A stretch of 64,000 nucleotides of DNA, taken from NCBI RefSeq assembly GCF_002979755.1, contig NZ_PCPP01000001.1:1148665-1212664 (forward strand), written 5' to 3'. A program made the translations under genes and the position numbers. The stretch comes from Chryseobacterium culicis. Lineage in GTDB: Bacteria > Bacteroidota > Bacteroidia > Flavobacteriales > Weeksellaceae. Below, one piece after another: positions 8,555-17,643 of this stretch. The notes beneath the pieces are model-generated. The model saw only the letters and a program-made list of their open reading frames with translations. It did not search any database and was not told the origin of the DNA. Each line of letters opens with the position of its first letter. Position 1 is the first letter of the stretch.

Positions 8555-9393
8555 GAACAATCCTTGTACCCATTGATTTTACATCAACTACGGAAAATGC
8601 AGTAAGAGTTGCCGCAGATTGGGCAAAAACCTACGAATATCAAAACATTATCCTCCTAAAAACAGCAGGTGAATCTGAGTTTGACTACCTGCATATTGCA
8701 GAAGGTCATTCCTTTGTGAATGAAGAAAGTGTAAATAATTTACTGCAGAGAACGGAGTCATTATTTGACCAATTAAGCAGTATTATTACCGAAAAGTCCC
8801 CTGAGGTAAAGGTTTCCAGGATTTTAAGTGACTGGGTCATTACCAGAAGTATTAATGAGCTCTTAAAAAATCAGCCGTCTGTGGAATTGATTATTTTGGG
8901 AAGTGATGATCAGACTTCCAGTACTGAGAGTTTTGTTTCTGATAATATTATAAGTATTGCAAGAACAAGCCCTGTGAAGACCTTGATTGTTCCTAACAGC
9001 TATCATTACACTCCTATTAAGAATATCTTTATTCCTTGTGATATTAAAGGAATTAAAAGATTAGAAAGATTATTTCATCACAAATCTGTTATTCATAAGC
9101 AGGATGTACGACTGTCATTTTTAAATATCAACAACAATGAAAAAGAGAATGAAGACCATAAAAAAGAACTGGAAGACTATATTCGTGAACATTTAACAGA
9201 AATCCCAAGCAGCATTCATTATTCTCATGATGAAAACGTCATTAATGGAATCCTGTCTTTTGCCGCATCAAATGAGGCAGATCTTATCATTGCATTACCT
9301 GGTAAGCACAGCTTCCTGTATTATCTGGCAAGCAGAAGTATTTCTGAAGGAATTTACCAAAATACGCATCAGCCTGTTTTAATTTTAAAATAA
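8551..9393 (+). CDS. universal stress protein family, tandem Usp-like domains
   Basis: The 280-residue protein begins MRTILVPIDFTSTTENAVRVAADWA, here split as MRTILVPIDFTSTTENA and VRVAADWA, the classic start of a Usp domain. A second, weaker Usp-like half begins near residue 152 (IKNIFIPCDIKG). The end carries ADLIIALPGKHSFLYY and HQPVLILK, like the ATP-binding loop and last strand of Usp proteins. Two fused Usp domains of this length are common in Bacteroidota. It is co-transcribed and translationally coupled with the MarR gene. The likely role is in stress survival, and the ligand is unknown. Confidence 0.85.
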   Translation: MRTILVPIDFTSTTENAVRVAADWAKTYEYQNIILLKTAGESEFDYLHIAEGHSFVNEESVNNLLQRTESLFDQLSSIITEKSPEVKVSRILSDWVITRSINELLKNQPSVELIILGSDDQTSSTESFVSDNIISIARTSPVKTLIVPNSYHYTPIKNIFIPCDIKGIKRLERLFHHKSVIHKQDVRLSFLNINNNEKENEDHKKELEDYIREHLTEIPSSIHYSHDENVINGILSFAASNEADLIIALPGKHSFLYYLASRSISEGIYQNTHQPVLILK

Positions 9394-9422
9394 TAAAAGA
9401 ACTTAGTTTGAAGTACTGAAAG

Positions 9423-10019
9423 CTAATAATAAATTTTAGTGCTTTCAATTTTAACCATTTTCTGTTCCTCCATTTTTTTGACATATCTGATCACCGTTTC
9501 CACCCGAAGACCGGTTAGGGTTGCTATTTGCTGTCTCGTATAGGGAATCAGAAATGAATACGCTTCTACAAATCCGAAATACTTTTTAATATGATCAAAA
9601 AGCTTTGTGAGCTTTACAATGGGATCCGAAATGGCCAGAAAACTGGAAATCATAAATCTGAAATGAAGTCTGTCTGCCATATATTTATTAATCTCAAGCA
9701 TCAATTCAGGGTTTTCCAGCAGGATTTCAAGAATTTTTGTTTTGGAAATTTTAATGATTTCACAGTGGGTAACCGCAATGGCATTAATGGCATAATGATG
9801 GTCTGTGAATAAATAACTTTCACCAATGCAATGACCATCAAAAGGCAGCCCGTGAACAAATTCTTTTCCGTCTTCCAAAAACGTATTCAGTTTCACAGTA
9901 CCATATTTGATCTGGAAATAATATTTTGCTGCGGTACCTTCCTGAAAAACAGCATCTCCGGCTTCATAATTTTCCAGACTGGCTCCGTGAGAAAATAATA
10001 AGTCTTCGCCTATGACCAT
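9423..10019 (-). CDS. Crp/Fnr family transcriptional regulator
   Basis: From the ATG at 10019 the product is 198 residues (MVIGEDLLFSHG), with a cyclic-nucleotide-binding-like beta roll (about 10-115; YEAGDAVFQEGTAAKYYFQI) and a C-terminal winged helix (about 145-195; TRQQIATLTGLRVETVIRYV). A frame open to 10088 would add 23 unlikely residues, so the internal Met is preferred. There is no cysteine cluster, so it is not an Fe-S Fnr. The effector is unknown. It is convergent with the Usp gene and lies downstream of the HxlR gene on the same strand. Confidence 0.85.
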   Translation of the reverse strand: MVIGEDLLFSHGASLENYEAGDAVFQEGTAAKYYFQIKYGTVKLNTFLEDGKEFVHGLPFDGHCIGESYLFTDHHYAINAIAVTHCEIIKISKTKILEILLENPELMLEINKYMADRLHFRFMISSFLAISDPIVKLTKLFDHIKKYFGFVEAYSFLIPYTRQQIATLTGLRVETVIRYVKKMEEQKMVKIESTKIYY

Positions 10020-10133
10020 CTTGTTATTATTAATTTGAGTAAAAGTACTTAAAGTATAAGCAATGCTGCAACTTATCAAATACCACAAAACACAGTATTT
10101 GCTAACCTCAACACTACTCTTCTATTTTTATTA

Positions 10134-10490
10134 TCAGGCAGTAATTTTCTTTTTATGCTTTGCTCCCCAATCTGCCAGAGCAGCAATAACATCTTTCAGT
10201 GATTCGCTATATTCTGTGGGAACATATTCTACCAACACCGGTTTCTGATCTGTAATAACCGTCCTTTCAACCAGATGATTTACCTCCAGTTTTTTTAATT
10301 CGCTGGATAATACTCTTGCTGAAATTCCTTTGATAGTTCTCTGCAGTTCATTGAAACGGGTATGCCCACCCAAAATAGCAATCATTACGCGGATGGTCCA
10401 TCTCCCTCCTAAAACATACAAAGCATCCTCTGTAGCAGACAGATGAGTACTGCATTGCGGCCTTGAATACACTATTTTTTCTTCTTCCAT
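10134..10490 (-). CDS. HxlR family transcriptional regulator
   Basis: The 118-residue protein is a full HxlR winged helix. The signature begins with a conserved Cys (PQCSTHL, residue 12) and continues LGGRWTIRVMIAILGGHTRF, FNELQRTIKGISARVLSSEL and the wing VEYVPTEYSESL. HxlR proteins sense aldehydes, quinones or oxidants, often through the N-terminal cysteine. The gene is divergent from the azoreductase gene at 10608, a frequent arrangement, and repeated TTATTACTAACCT elements lie between them. It probably represses itself and the azoreductase. Confidence 0.9.
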   Translation of the reverse strand: MEEEKIVYSRPQCSTHLSATEDALYVLGGRWTIRVMIAILGGHTRFNELQRTIKGISARVLSSELKKLEVNHLVERTVITDQKPVLVEYVPTEYSESLKDVIAALADWGAKHKKKITA

Positions 10491-10505
10491 TGTTTCTGTT
10501 TTAGC

Positions 10506-10580
10506 TTATTACTAACCTAAATGTTATTACTAACCTTTTGGTAACTACTATCTTTTTATTAGTAAATATAAATAATTTTG
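10506..10580 (+). promoter_or_regulatory. direct repeats and TAATTTTG box between hxlR and the azoreductase gene
   Basis: TTATTACTAACCT occurs at 10506-10518 and again at 10524-10536, exactly 18 bases apart, and a related inverted half (GGTAACTA) follows at 10540-10547. TAATTTTG at 10573-10580 matches the -7 consensus for the azoreductase gene. The repeats are likely HxlR sites. Confidence 0.55.
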
Positions 10581-10607
10581 AAACATCAATTTTTAAAAAA
10601 ATAAAAA

Positions 10608-11210
10608 ATGAAACGAGTACTTCATATTGTCTCAAGCCCGAGAAGCGAATCATCAATCAGTAAAAAACTGGGAAATGCCGTTGTGGAAAAAATTACAGCA
10701 AAATACCCTGACAGTGTTTTTAAAAAACGTGATTTGGCGAATCCTCTTTTTCCTCATTTAGAAGAAGCACATATCAATGCATTTTTCACTCCTGCTGAAA
10801 ACCGGACTTCTGAACAATGGGAAACGGTAAAACTTTCAGATACAGTCATTGATGAGCTGCATGAAGCCGATATTATTGTTATCGAAGCTCCATTGTATAA
10901 TTTCAGCATCACTTCTACCCTGAAATCATGGTTAGATCATATTGCCAGAGCTGGAAAAACCTTCAGCTACAGTGAAAACGGTCCTGAAGGTTTGGTAAAA
11001 AACAAAAAAGTATATCTGGCTTTTTCCAGTGGCGGAGTATATTCGGAAGGGGAAAGACAGGCTTATGATTTTGTTGTTCCTTACTTAAAACAAACTCTTG
11101 GATTTATGGGAATGACGGATATTTCTGTGGTACGTGCAGAAGGTCTTTCTGTTCCTGTCATTCAGGAAACGGCTTTACAAAGAGGGATTGAAAGTATTGT
11201 TGTAGAGTAA
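10608..11210 (+). CDS. FMN-dependent NADH-azoreductase (AcpD/AzoR family)
   Basis: The 200-residue flavodoxin-fold protein matches AzoR in length and order. It starts with the phosphate-binding loop (VSSPRSESSISKKLG), and then has EAPLYNFSITSTLKSWLDHI, the best conserved stretch of the family, and SSGGVYSEGE near residue 144. The family uses NADH and FMN for two-electron reduction of quinones and azo compounds in the cytoplasm. Divergence from an HxlR regulator suggests induction by quinone or aldehyde stress. It is a single gene followed by a stem-forming repeat. Confidence 0.92.
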   Translation: MKRVLHIVSSPRSESSISKKLGNAVVEKITAKYPDSVFKKRDLANPLFPHLEEAHINAFFTPAENRTSEQWETVKLSDTVIDELHEADIIVIEAPLYNFSITSTLKSWLDHIARAGKTFSYSENGPEGLVKNKKVYLAFSSGGVYSEGERQAYDFVVPYLKQTLGFMGMTDISVVRAEGLSVPVIQETALQRGIESIVVE

Positions 11211-11223
11211 AAAATTTAAAGAG

Positions 11224-11312
11224 GCTGTCTCAAAGATGAAATTCTTCACTACATTTCCGAGCTGTGTTCACAGACTTCCAGCGTATGTTCAGAATGAAAC
11301 TTTTGAGACAGC
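11224..11312 (+). repeat. 89-base element with 11-base terminal inverted repeats; terminator or MITE-like
   Basis: GCTGTCTCAAA (11224-11234) is matched by TTTGAGACAGC (11302-11312), a perfect 11-base inverted repeat enclosing 67 bases. A T-rich stretch (TTTTTTATTTG) follows, so the folded form can end transcription of the azoreductase gene. The ends also look like ends of insertion sequences of the GAGGCTGTCTCAAA type, so a miniature mobile element is possible. No flanking target duplication is evident. Confidence 0.55.
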
Positions 11313-11438
11313 ATTTTTTATTTGAATTCCATTTTTATTGAAAGGGAACTTTACCCAAATAAAAGAATATTTTTCTCAACATATGTAAAGAGTTTTTCAA
11401 TTTTTATCTCTCATCTTTACCTCATTAAATGAAAGATT

Positions 11439-11855
11439 ATGGAAAGCAATACACAACCTACACTGATTAATCCTGCGGAATTATTTAATCCTGGACCTTA
11501 TGGTTTCTCACACAGCATTTCTATAGAATCTCCTTCTCAGATGTGCTTTATTTCCGGGCAGAGCGGAGGTGTCGGGGAAAATCATGAATTGGCGGATGAT
11601 TTTAAAACTCAGGTTCAGGATGCTTTGAAAAACCTAAAAATTGTGCTGAAAAGCCATGACATGACATTTGAGAATATTGTCAAAATTACCTTACTCATTG
11701 TGGATCACAATCAGGAAAAACTTGAAATATGGGCGGATGAAGCGAAGAAAGTATGGCATCATTCATTCTTGCCTACCAGTACACTTATTCCGGTAAGTCA
11801 GCTGGCTTTACCTGGAATGTTGTTTGAGATAGATGCGATTGCTGTCAAGAATTAG
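11439..11855 (+). CDS. RidA/YjgF family protein
   Basis: The 138-residue protein has the Rid-fold layout: NPGPYGFSHSISIE, CFISGQSGGVGEN, then QVQDALKNLKIVLKSHDMTFENIVKITLLI and a final PGMLFEIDAIAV (the central part is quoted in two pieces, QVQDALKNLKIVL and ENIVKITLLI). RidA removes reactive enamine/imine intermediates made by PLP enzymes. The catalytic Arg seen in RidA proper (in the C-terminal RxxV segment) is not clearly present, so this may be another Rid subfamily. It is convergent with the M20 pseudogene and their ends overlap by four bases. Confidence 0.85.
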   Translation: MESNTQPTLINPAELFNPGPYGFSHSISIESPSQMCFISGQSGGVGENHELADDFKTQVQDALKNLKIVLKSHDMTFENIVKITLLIVDHNQEKLEIWADEAKKVWHHSFLPTSTLIPVSQLALPGMLFEIDAIAVKN

Positions 11856-13178
11856 TTTCTGTTAAGGCGTTCTATCAATAATGATGAAAAACTTTTCACT
11901 CCGGTTCTGATGCTTTCCTCATCCACCTGAAAATTAGGAGAATGATTCATTGCTATTACTCCTTTTTCAAAATTAGATCCTCCAAGGAAAAAAGTAAACT
12001 CCGGGTATTTTTTGTTGAAAATAAGCAAAATCATCATTAAAAAACGGAACCTGACCATAATCTGAAGCAACAGCATTTTTTCCATAAAGATTCTGAAGGA
12101 TTTCTATTGCCGATTTTGTCAGTTTTTCATTATTGATAACCGTTGGATTTTCCTGAGCGAATGAAATGGAAAGCAGCTGATTTTTATATCCGCTATCTTC
12201 AACAATTTTCTGAACTTCAGGAATTATTTTATCTAGATTGGAAGAATTCGTCTCATACAGGTAGGCTTCAAGAAAAGATTCATTATTTTTAGAATAAATA
12301 TTGAATTTTCCATCTGTAAAAAGATAATCTTTGAAGATAGTATCAGGATGGGTCAACCCTATTTTAGGATCAACAATAGACTGTATTTCCCAGGGTTTGC
12401 TTCCGGAAGAAGCCCGAAATAAAGAATTACTGATTTTTTTTGTTAAGCCGTTGAGCTCCTCTTCAGACAGTCCTTTTTTTAACTGAATTCTTATTCTCTT
12501 CTGATAGGCAAACATTTCACTGGGCTTCACCATGATCTGGCCAACAGGAGTAGCCGTTACATGAAGCCCATAGATTTCATTAGGGTTTATTTTAGAAAGC
12601 AATCCATTATTAAGCAGTTCTTTCGCGCCTTTGAAGGTTTCCTCTTCAGGTTGAAATATAAAATATACTGTTCCCTTTAAAGATTTTTTATTTTTGGAAA
12701 GAACTTCAGCAATCCCTAACCCGATCGCCATGTGAATATCGTGACCACACCCATGCTGAACTCCCTTTACTTTTGATTTGAAAACCTCCGGATCCGGATA
12801 ATCATTCGGGAGTGCATCCATGTCTGATCTCCAGGCTATTTTTTTGCCTTTTTTATCTCCTTTCAAAATCCCTACAACGCTATATCCGTAATGGTCTGTT
12901 TGAACTTCCAGTCCCAGATCCAGCAGATACTGCTTAATTTTTTCCTGAGTTTGCTTTTCCTTACCAGCCAATTCAGGATTTTCATGAAATGTCCTTCTTA
13001 GGTTCACTAATTTATTGAATACTTTATCTGTCTCCAGCTGAACAGATTGATGTACCGACTGCTCATTTATATTTTTGGACAAATTCGTAGCTGTTTCTTT
13101 CTGGCTGTTCAATCCCTGTGCAGAAAAAAGAGAAGAAGCAAAGCACAATAAAGTAAGTGAAAATCTTTTCATAGTCAA
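11852..13178 (-). pseudogene. secreted M20 amidohydrolase with a frameshift in an A6/T6 tract
   Basis: The intact enzyme would be about 441 residues: a signal peptide (MTMKRFSLTLLCFASSLFSAQ in pieces MTMKRFSLTLLCF / ASSLFSAQ), then the M20D catalytic domain with the metal-site segment GCGHDIHMAIGLG near residue 142 and a C-terminal SNFEKGVIAMNHSPNF. The main frame runs to a false end after GVYFFPWRI, while the continuation LGGSNFEKG lies in another frame. Removing one base from the six-A run at 11988-11993 restores GVYFFLGGSNFEKG. The metal ligand His in MNHSPNF is lost without repair. This may be a true slip, a phase-variable tract or a homopolymer error. Confidence 0.85.
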
Positions 13179-13644
13179 TAGTAATTGGTTTTATTTGGGG
13201 TAACTGTCTAGCAAAAAGTTAACTCATATTGATTAGACTACTATAGTTTCACTTTCGTTACATCCTGATCGCCAATTTATTATTATTTTTAAACTTACTT
13301 GAATCGATTCCCTTTAATATCGTATTCTGTTTCAATACCACATTATTTAAATTAATTCTAAACTAGGTGAAAACAAAACACCTTGAAACCCTTTACCACA
13401 AAGGGTTATTTTATAATTTTTCAAATTACCGTTAGCACAAATTACGTAGAAATACTGAATCTTATCTGCCGGGATCTGATTAATTTCGGATAAACAAAAA
13501 CTGGTTACTATGGATCGCTTGAAATACATTCAATCATTTCGGAGAAAGAGATGGTATCTGAAAAATCTTGCAGCTGTAGATCAATCGGCTTGATGCCCTC
13601 CTGTTGAAGGGAATTGAAGATATCTAACCCAAATTTTTAACGAA
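13179..13644. other. 466-base gap with one small hairpin
   Basis: No convincing gene is seen. AACCCTTT / AAAGGGTT (13387-13407) forms an eight-pair hairpin followed by a T-rich stretch. A 27-codon frame starts at 13510 (MDRLKYIQSFRRKRWYLKN) but has no clear ribosome site or promoter and is not called. Confidence 0.5.
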
Positions 13645-14091
13645 ATGAATATTATTAACAAAATTCTCAACGTCGACGATTATTATTTCGACGTGTTTAT
13701 GTCTATCTCGGAAGCGCTCGCGGGATTTACAGTAAACGAACTACAATCCACAGGTCTTGCAGAAACCTATTACACTTATGTTTTAAAAAGCTTAGAAGCC
13801 GCCACTTTCGTAGAATTCCTTACCGTATCCAAAAATATTCTTGAAAATTCTTCCGGTGAAGAGGAATTAAAAAAGGCCATTCAATCCGAAATTATTGGTA
13901 ATGCAGGAATGAATGAGATTGCCGGAAAAGTAATCACCATGTGGTATTTGGGAACCTGGGAAGGCAGTTACATCAATGATCTTTCTTACAAAGAAGGTCT
14001 TGTCTGGAATCTGATGCACTCTCATCCGCCAGGAGCAAAACAACCTGGCTACAAATCATGGAATATTAAACCTGTAAACAGCAACTCATGA
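13645..14091 (+). CDS. FAD-dependent dehydrogenase small (gamma-like) subunit
   Basis: The 148-residue protein resembles the small subunits of membrane FAD sorbitol/glucose dehydrogenases (FAD-SLDH family), with MWYLGTWEGSYINDLSYKEG and a Pro/Gly-rich tail HPPGAKQPGYKSW. Those subunits help fold and, through a Tat signal, export the large subunit. Here I see no twin-arginine or other signal, so the complex may stay in the cytoplasm. The gene starts a tight operon: its TGA overlaps the ATG of the GMC oxidoreductase (ATGA). Assignment rests on motif pattern and on the neighbour being the matching large subunit. Confidence 0.72.
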   Translation: MNIINKILNVDDYYFDVFMSISEALAGFTVNELQSTGLAETYYTYVLKSLEAATFVEFLTVSKNILENSSGEEELKKAIQSEIIGNAGMNEIAGKVITMWYLGTWEGSYINDLSYKEGLVWNLMHSHPPGAKQPGYKSWNIKPVNSNS

Positions 14092-16166
14092 ACCAGACCC
14101 ATAACAAAAAAGATGTGATCATCGTAGGAACGGGGATCGCAGGATCATTGATCGCAAAATTACTGTCAGATCATGTATTTGATGTAGCAAAAGGGAAAAT
14201 GATTCACCGTGCTGATGCCGGAAAATCAGATAGCATCAAGGAAATATCAATACTCATGTATGAGGCTGGACTGGAAGCTGGGCTGGAACTGGATTCCGTA
14301 TCCTCAATGACCACTTACAATGAATATATACGTACTTTTTATCGGGAGGAAGCCAAGGTTCCCAATTCACCTTATCCGAATTTAAAGCAAGCTCCTTCTC
14401 CTAATGTTCTGGATATGGAACATATTGTTCAGCCGTTTCCTGATAAAAAAGGATATCTGGTTCAGTTTGGCCCCATGCCTTTTGCAAGTGATGCCATAAG
14501 AGTGGGAGGCGGAACTACCCTTCACTGGCTGGGAACTACACCCAGAATGCTTCCAAATGATTTCAAACTCACCGAGAAATACGGAATTACAATACACAAG
14601 CCGGATTCCAAAGAAAAAACGCCTATCAACTGGCCTATTGACTATGAGGAATTAAGGCCTTATTATGAAATGGCAGAATTTGAAATCGGAGTTTCAGGAG
14701 ATGTTTCAAGACAGGAATATCCCATTGATGAGAATATGGAAAAATATTATGGAAACTATGTATTTCCAATGGAAGAGATTCCTCAGAGTTATATGGATCA
14801 TAAGATTATTGAAGGACTTAAAGGGACAAGTGTGAAACTAAGTTCCGGAGAGATTCCTTTAATGATGGTGCCTTCTCCACAGGGAAGAAACTCTATTCCC
14901 AATCCAAAATACGGAAAAACAAAGATCATCAAAGCCGAACCAAAAGAATCCGGATATAAACTGGTTTTAGACAGTTCTGAAAAAGAAGAATATAAAGCAT
15001 TGGGTTCTGTATGGAATCCTTATATGGGAGAACGTTGTGAAGGGAATGCTTCCTGTGTTCCCATCTGCCCTGTTCAGGCTAAATACAATGCGCTAAAGAC
15101 ATTGAAAAAAGCTTTATATAAACTTAATGATCATGAAAACCTTAAACGTAATCCATACATGCAGATTCAGGCTCAGAGTGTGGTTTACAGATTGAGCGTT
15201 GACCAGAATGATAAGGATAAGATTTCAAAAGTTCATTTGAGAAGATATACCTCAAAAGAGAAAACAGATTTCATTGAAGAATCTATCGACACTTCAGATG
15301 CTATTGTAATTCTTGCGGCTAACGCTTTTGAAAACCCCAAAATTTTGTTGAATTCCCCATATACTACTCAAAACGGTGTAAAAACCGCAGCCAACAGCAG
15401 TGATCAGGTGGGAAGAAACCTGATGGATCATATGGTAATGCTGACCTGGGGACTTTTCCCAGAACCGGTTTACCCATACAGAGGGCCTGGTTCTACCACA
15501 AACATTTCGTCTTTCCGTGACGGGAACTTCAGAGGTGAGTTTTCAGCATGGATCTCTCCTCTTGACAACTGGGGATGGGGATGGCCGGCATTTTCTCCGG
15601 GATCTGATGTTGCCTATTTTATCAGTCAGGAGAATCTTTTCGGAGCTGAATTGAGAGAGGCTCTTACCAACAGACTTTCAAAACAGGTATTATTCCATTT
15701 TGAAATCGAACAATTACCGAATCCCAATAACAGGGTTACAATTAATGATCAATACATGGATGTCCTGGGAATTCCGCGACCTGTCATTCATTATGAGCTG
15801 ACAGAATATGAAATGAAAGCCATGGAACATGCAAAACATGCTTCGGATCAAATGTTTAAAAGATTAGGCATTAAAGATTTCACCAAATATACTGCAGCAG
15901 ATATGAACTCCGTGATGTACAATGGGGTAAGGTATTCTTACAATGGCGCAGGTCACATCGTAGGTACTCACAGAATGGGTTCTACAGCTGAAGATTCTGT
16001 TACCAACAGCTATTGTAAAGCCTGGGATCACCCTAACTTATACATTGTAGGAGCTGGAAATATGACCACTCTCGGAACTTCAAACCCTACTTTAACATTA
16101 TCAGCATTTACGATCCGTTCAGTAGAGTCTATTCTTGCTGATCTTGAAATTCAACTTAAAAAATAA
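14088..16166 (+). CDS. GMC oxidoreductase with a [3Fe-4S]-type cysteine motif (FAD-GDH-like large subunit)
   Basis: The 692-residue flavoprotein opens with a Rossmann FAD motif (VIIVGTGIAGSLIA, about 10-23) and ends with the GMC C-terminal signature HIVGTHRMGS followed by TSNPTLTLSAFTIRS, carrying the expected catalytic His and Asn regions. A cluster Cys317-x5-Cys323-x3-Cys327-Pro lies in CEGNASCVPICP. This spacing is the one known for the [3Fe-4S] cluster of bacterial FAD glucose and fructose dehydrogenases. The adjacent small-subunit gene supports that family. The usual multiheme cytochrome partner is absent here, so the electron acceptor is unknown. It probably oxidises an alcohol or sugar; the substrate cannot be inferred. 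Confidence 0.85.
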   Translation: MNQTHNKKDVIIVGTGIAGSLIAKLLSDHVFDVAKGKMIHRADAGKSDSIKEISILMYEAGLEAGLELDSVSSMTTYNEYIRTFYREEAKVPNSPYPNLKQAPSPNVLDMEHIVQPFPDKKGYLVQFGPMPFASDAIRVGGGTTLHWLGTTPRMLPNDFKLTEKYGITIHKPDSKEKTPINWPIDYEELRPYYEMAEFEIGVSGDVSRQEYPIDENMEKYYGNYVFPMEEIPQSYMDHKIIEGLKGTSVKLSSGEIPLMMVPSPQGRNSIPNPKYGKTKIIKAEPKESGYKLVLDSSEKEEYKALGSVWNPYMGERCEGNASCVPICPVQAKYNALKTLKKALYKLNDHENLKRNPYMQIQAQSVVYRLSVDQNDKDKISKVHLRRYTSKEKTDFIEESIDTSDAIVILAANAFENPKILLNSPYTTQNGVKTAANSSDQVGRNLMDHMVMLTWGLFPEPVYPYRGPGSTTNISSFRDGNFRGEFSAWISPLDNWGWGWPAFSPGSDVAYFISQENLFGAELREALTNRLSKQVLFHFEIEQLPNPNNRVTINDQYMDVLGIPRPVIHYELTEYEMKAMEHAKHASDQMFKRLGIKDFTKYTAADMNSVMYNGVRYSYNGAGHIVGTHRMGSTAEDSVTNSYCKAWDHPNLYIVGAGNMTTLGTSNPTLTLSAFTIRSVESILADLEIQLKK

Positions 16167-16170
16167 CAAC

Positions 16171-17625
16171 ATGAGACAAAAACTTATCAATAAAACCGCT
16201 CAACCACAGGAAACGTTATTAACAGCAGGAAGAATGGCAGCCAGAAGTGCTGTTGTTACTGAGGCCGTTTCATTGCCTTCTTTGCTGTTTGATTCAACGC
16301 TTAGCAAGGAAGACTGGATGGAAGGATTAAAGCATCACAGTAAAACATTAACCAATCTTCTGTTAACGAATCAGATCAAAGAGTTTAATGCTTACCTTCA
16401 ATCACAGTTCGGATCCGGAGTTTCAGAATTAAAAAAGGGATTAATCGAAATTGATTATAAACCGATTTTACAGGATCTTTTACAGACAGCAATTCTTATC
16501 GAACATTCTACCATTCCACCTTACCTTACTGCTTTATATTCAATCAAGGATGGTACTAATGCCCTGGCTTCACAAATTATCAGAAGTGTTGCTGTGGAAG
16601 AAATGCTTCACCTGATTATGGTTTGTAATGTTCTGAATGCTATTGACATCCAGCCTTCTGTCAACAAACAGGAAAACTATCCTACTTACCCGATGAAACT
16701 ACCCATGAATGTTGATTTCTATGTTGGCCTTGAAACATTCTCAAGCAATAGTATTGCAACATTTATTGCAATTGAAAGTCCAGGCAAGCCTTTGGTAAAA
16801 GCCCCAAAATATGATCATGACACTGACACTTCAGCATTATATACTCAAAGAGCCCCGGTACAGGAAAACAACTTCTGGACTCTTGAAAATATGAAGGGCT
16901 TCATTATGGAAAATGTACACACCATTGGTGAGTATTATGATGTTTTATTCTTCTATATCGTTATTTTCCAAATCATTGCATACTACAAAGAACACGGACA
17001 ACTTCCTGCGAATTTTGAAGAATTAAATACCGGAGGAATTTTCACAGGAAATCCGTCCAAACAAATCCGTCCTGAACAATATTACGGAAGTGGCGGAAAA
17101 TTACATTCTGTAGAGGCTTTAGCCGGAGTAATTGCTGTTTTTGAGGAAATTAAAGGACAGGGAGAAGGTGCTGATGATTCTATTTTCGACGTTGATCCTT
17201 CTCAATTTGAAGAAGGAGCGGAACTGGCGCATTATTTCAGATTTAAAGAAGTTTTCCATGAGCATTTCTATCTGGGAGGAAATTATGAACCTTTTATGGA
17301 TGAAAACGGAATGATGCCTGTAACAACGCCACCTACTGGAAAAGATCTTCCGGTAGAATGGAATGAGGCATATCCGATGAAACCTAATCCTAAACTGGAA
17401 GATTATATCAAAAATAAAGAATTACATGCCCAAGGTGTTGAGTTTAATAAAACCTACAAACGTTTATTAGATGCTATACAAAGTGCTGTGGAAGGAAATC
17501 AGAGAGAGCTGGAAAAGTCCATTATGTATATGTATGCCTTGAAAGAACAGGCTGTTAATCTGATGAAACAACCATTGGACGCTCAGAATAATGCAGGTCC
17601 AACTTTCGAATACATCAATCTATAA
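16171..17625 (+). CDS. ferritin-like protein of the VioB/RebD iminophenyl-pyruvate dimer synthase type
   Basis: From ATG 16171 the product is 484 residues; an earlier in-frame start would overlap the GMC gene and is unlikely. The ferritin-like part spans about 95-290. It contains AILIEHSTIPPYLTALYS with Glu111-His112 and RSVAVEEMLHLIMVCNVL with Glu143, Glu144 and His147, which is a di-iron or metal-binding ExxH pattern, followed by NYPTYPMKLP. This is the domain found in VioB and RebD and in many uncharacterised proteins. The rest is not recognised. It lies four bases after the GMC gene and 18 before the next, so it is surely in the same operon. No violacein-type partner enzymes are nearby, hence another oxidative reaction is likely. 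Confidence 0.78.
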   Translation: MRQKLINKTAQPQETLLTAGRMAARSAVVTEAVSLPSLLFDSTLSKEDWMEGLKHHSKTLTNLLLTNQIKEFNAYLQSQFGSGVSELKKGLIEIDYKPILQDLLQTAILIEHSTIPPYLTALYSIKDGTNALASQIIRSVAVEEMLHLIMVCNVLNAIDIQPSVNKQENYPTYPMKLPMNVDFYVGLETFSSNSIATFIAIESPGKPLVKAPKYDHDTDTSALYTQRAPVQENNFWTLENMKGFIMENVHTIGEYYDVLFFYIVIFQIIAYYKEHGQLPANFEELNTGGIFTGNPSKQIRPEQYYGSGGKLHSVEALAGVIAVFEEIKGQGEGADDSIFDVDPSQFEEGAELAHYFRFKEVFHEHFYLGGNYEPFMDENGMMPVTTPPTGKDLPVEWNEAYPMKPNPKLEDYIKNKELHAQGVEFNKTYKRLLDAIQSAVEGNQRELEKSIMYMYALKEQAVNLMKQPLDAQNNAGPTFEYINL

Positions 17626-17643
17626 CCATAAAAACGATATATC

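Noticed and set aside
13510..13593. 27-codon frame MDRLKYIQSFRRKRWYLKN... before the GMC operon
   Set aside because: It has no visible ribosome site, no promoter directly upstream and no recognisable family; it may be chance.
16171..17625. Violacein or rebeccamycin biosynthetic cluster
   Set aside because: Only the VioB/RebD-like ferritin-like domain is present. No tryptophan oxidase, VioC/VioD or other pathway genes lie nearby.
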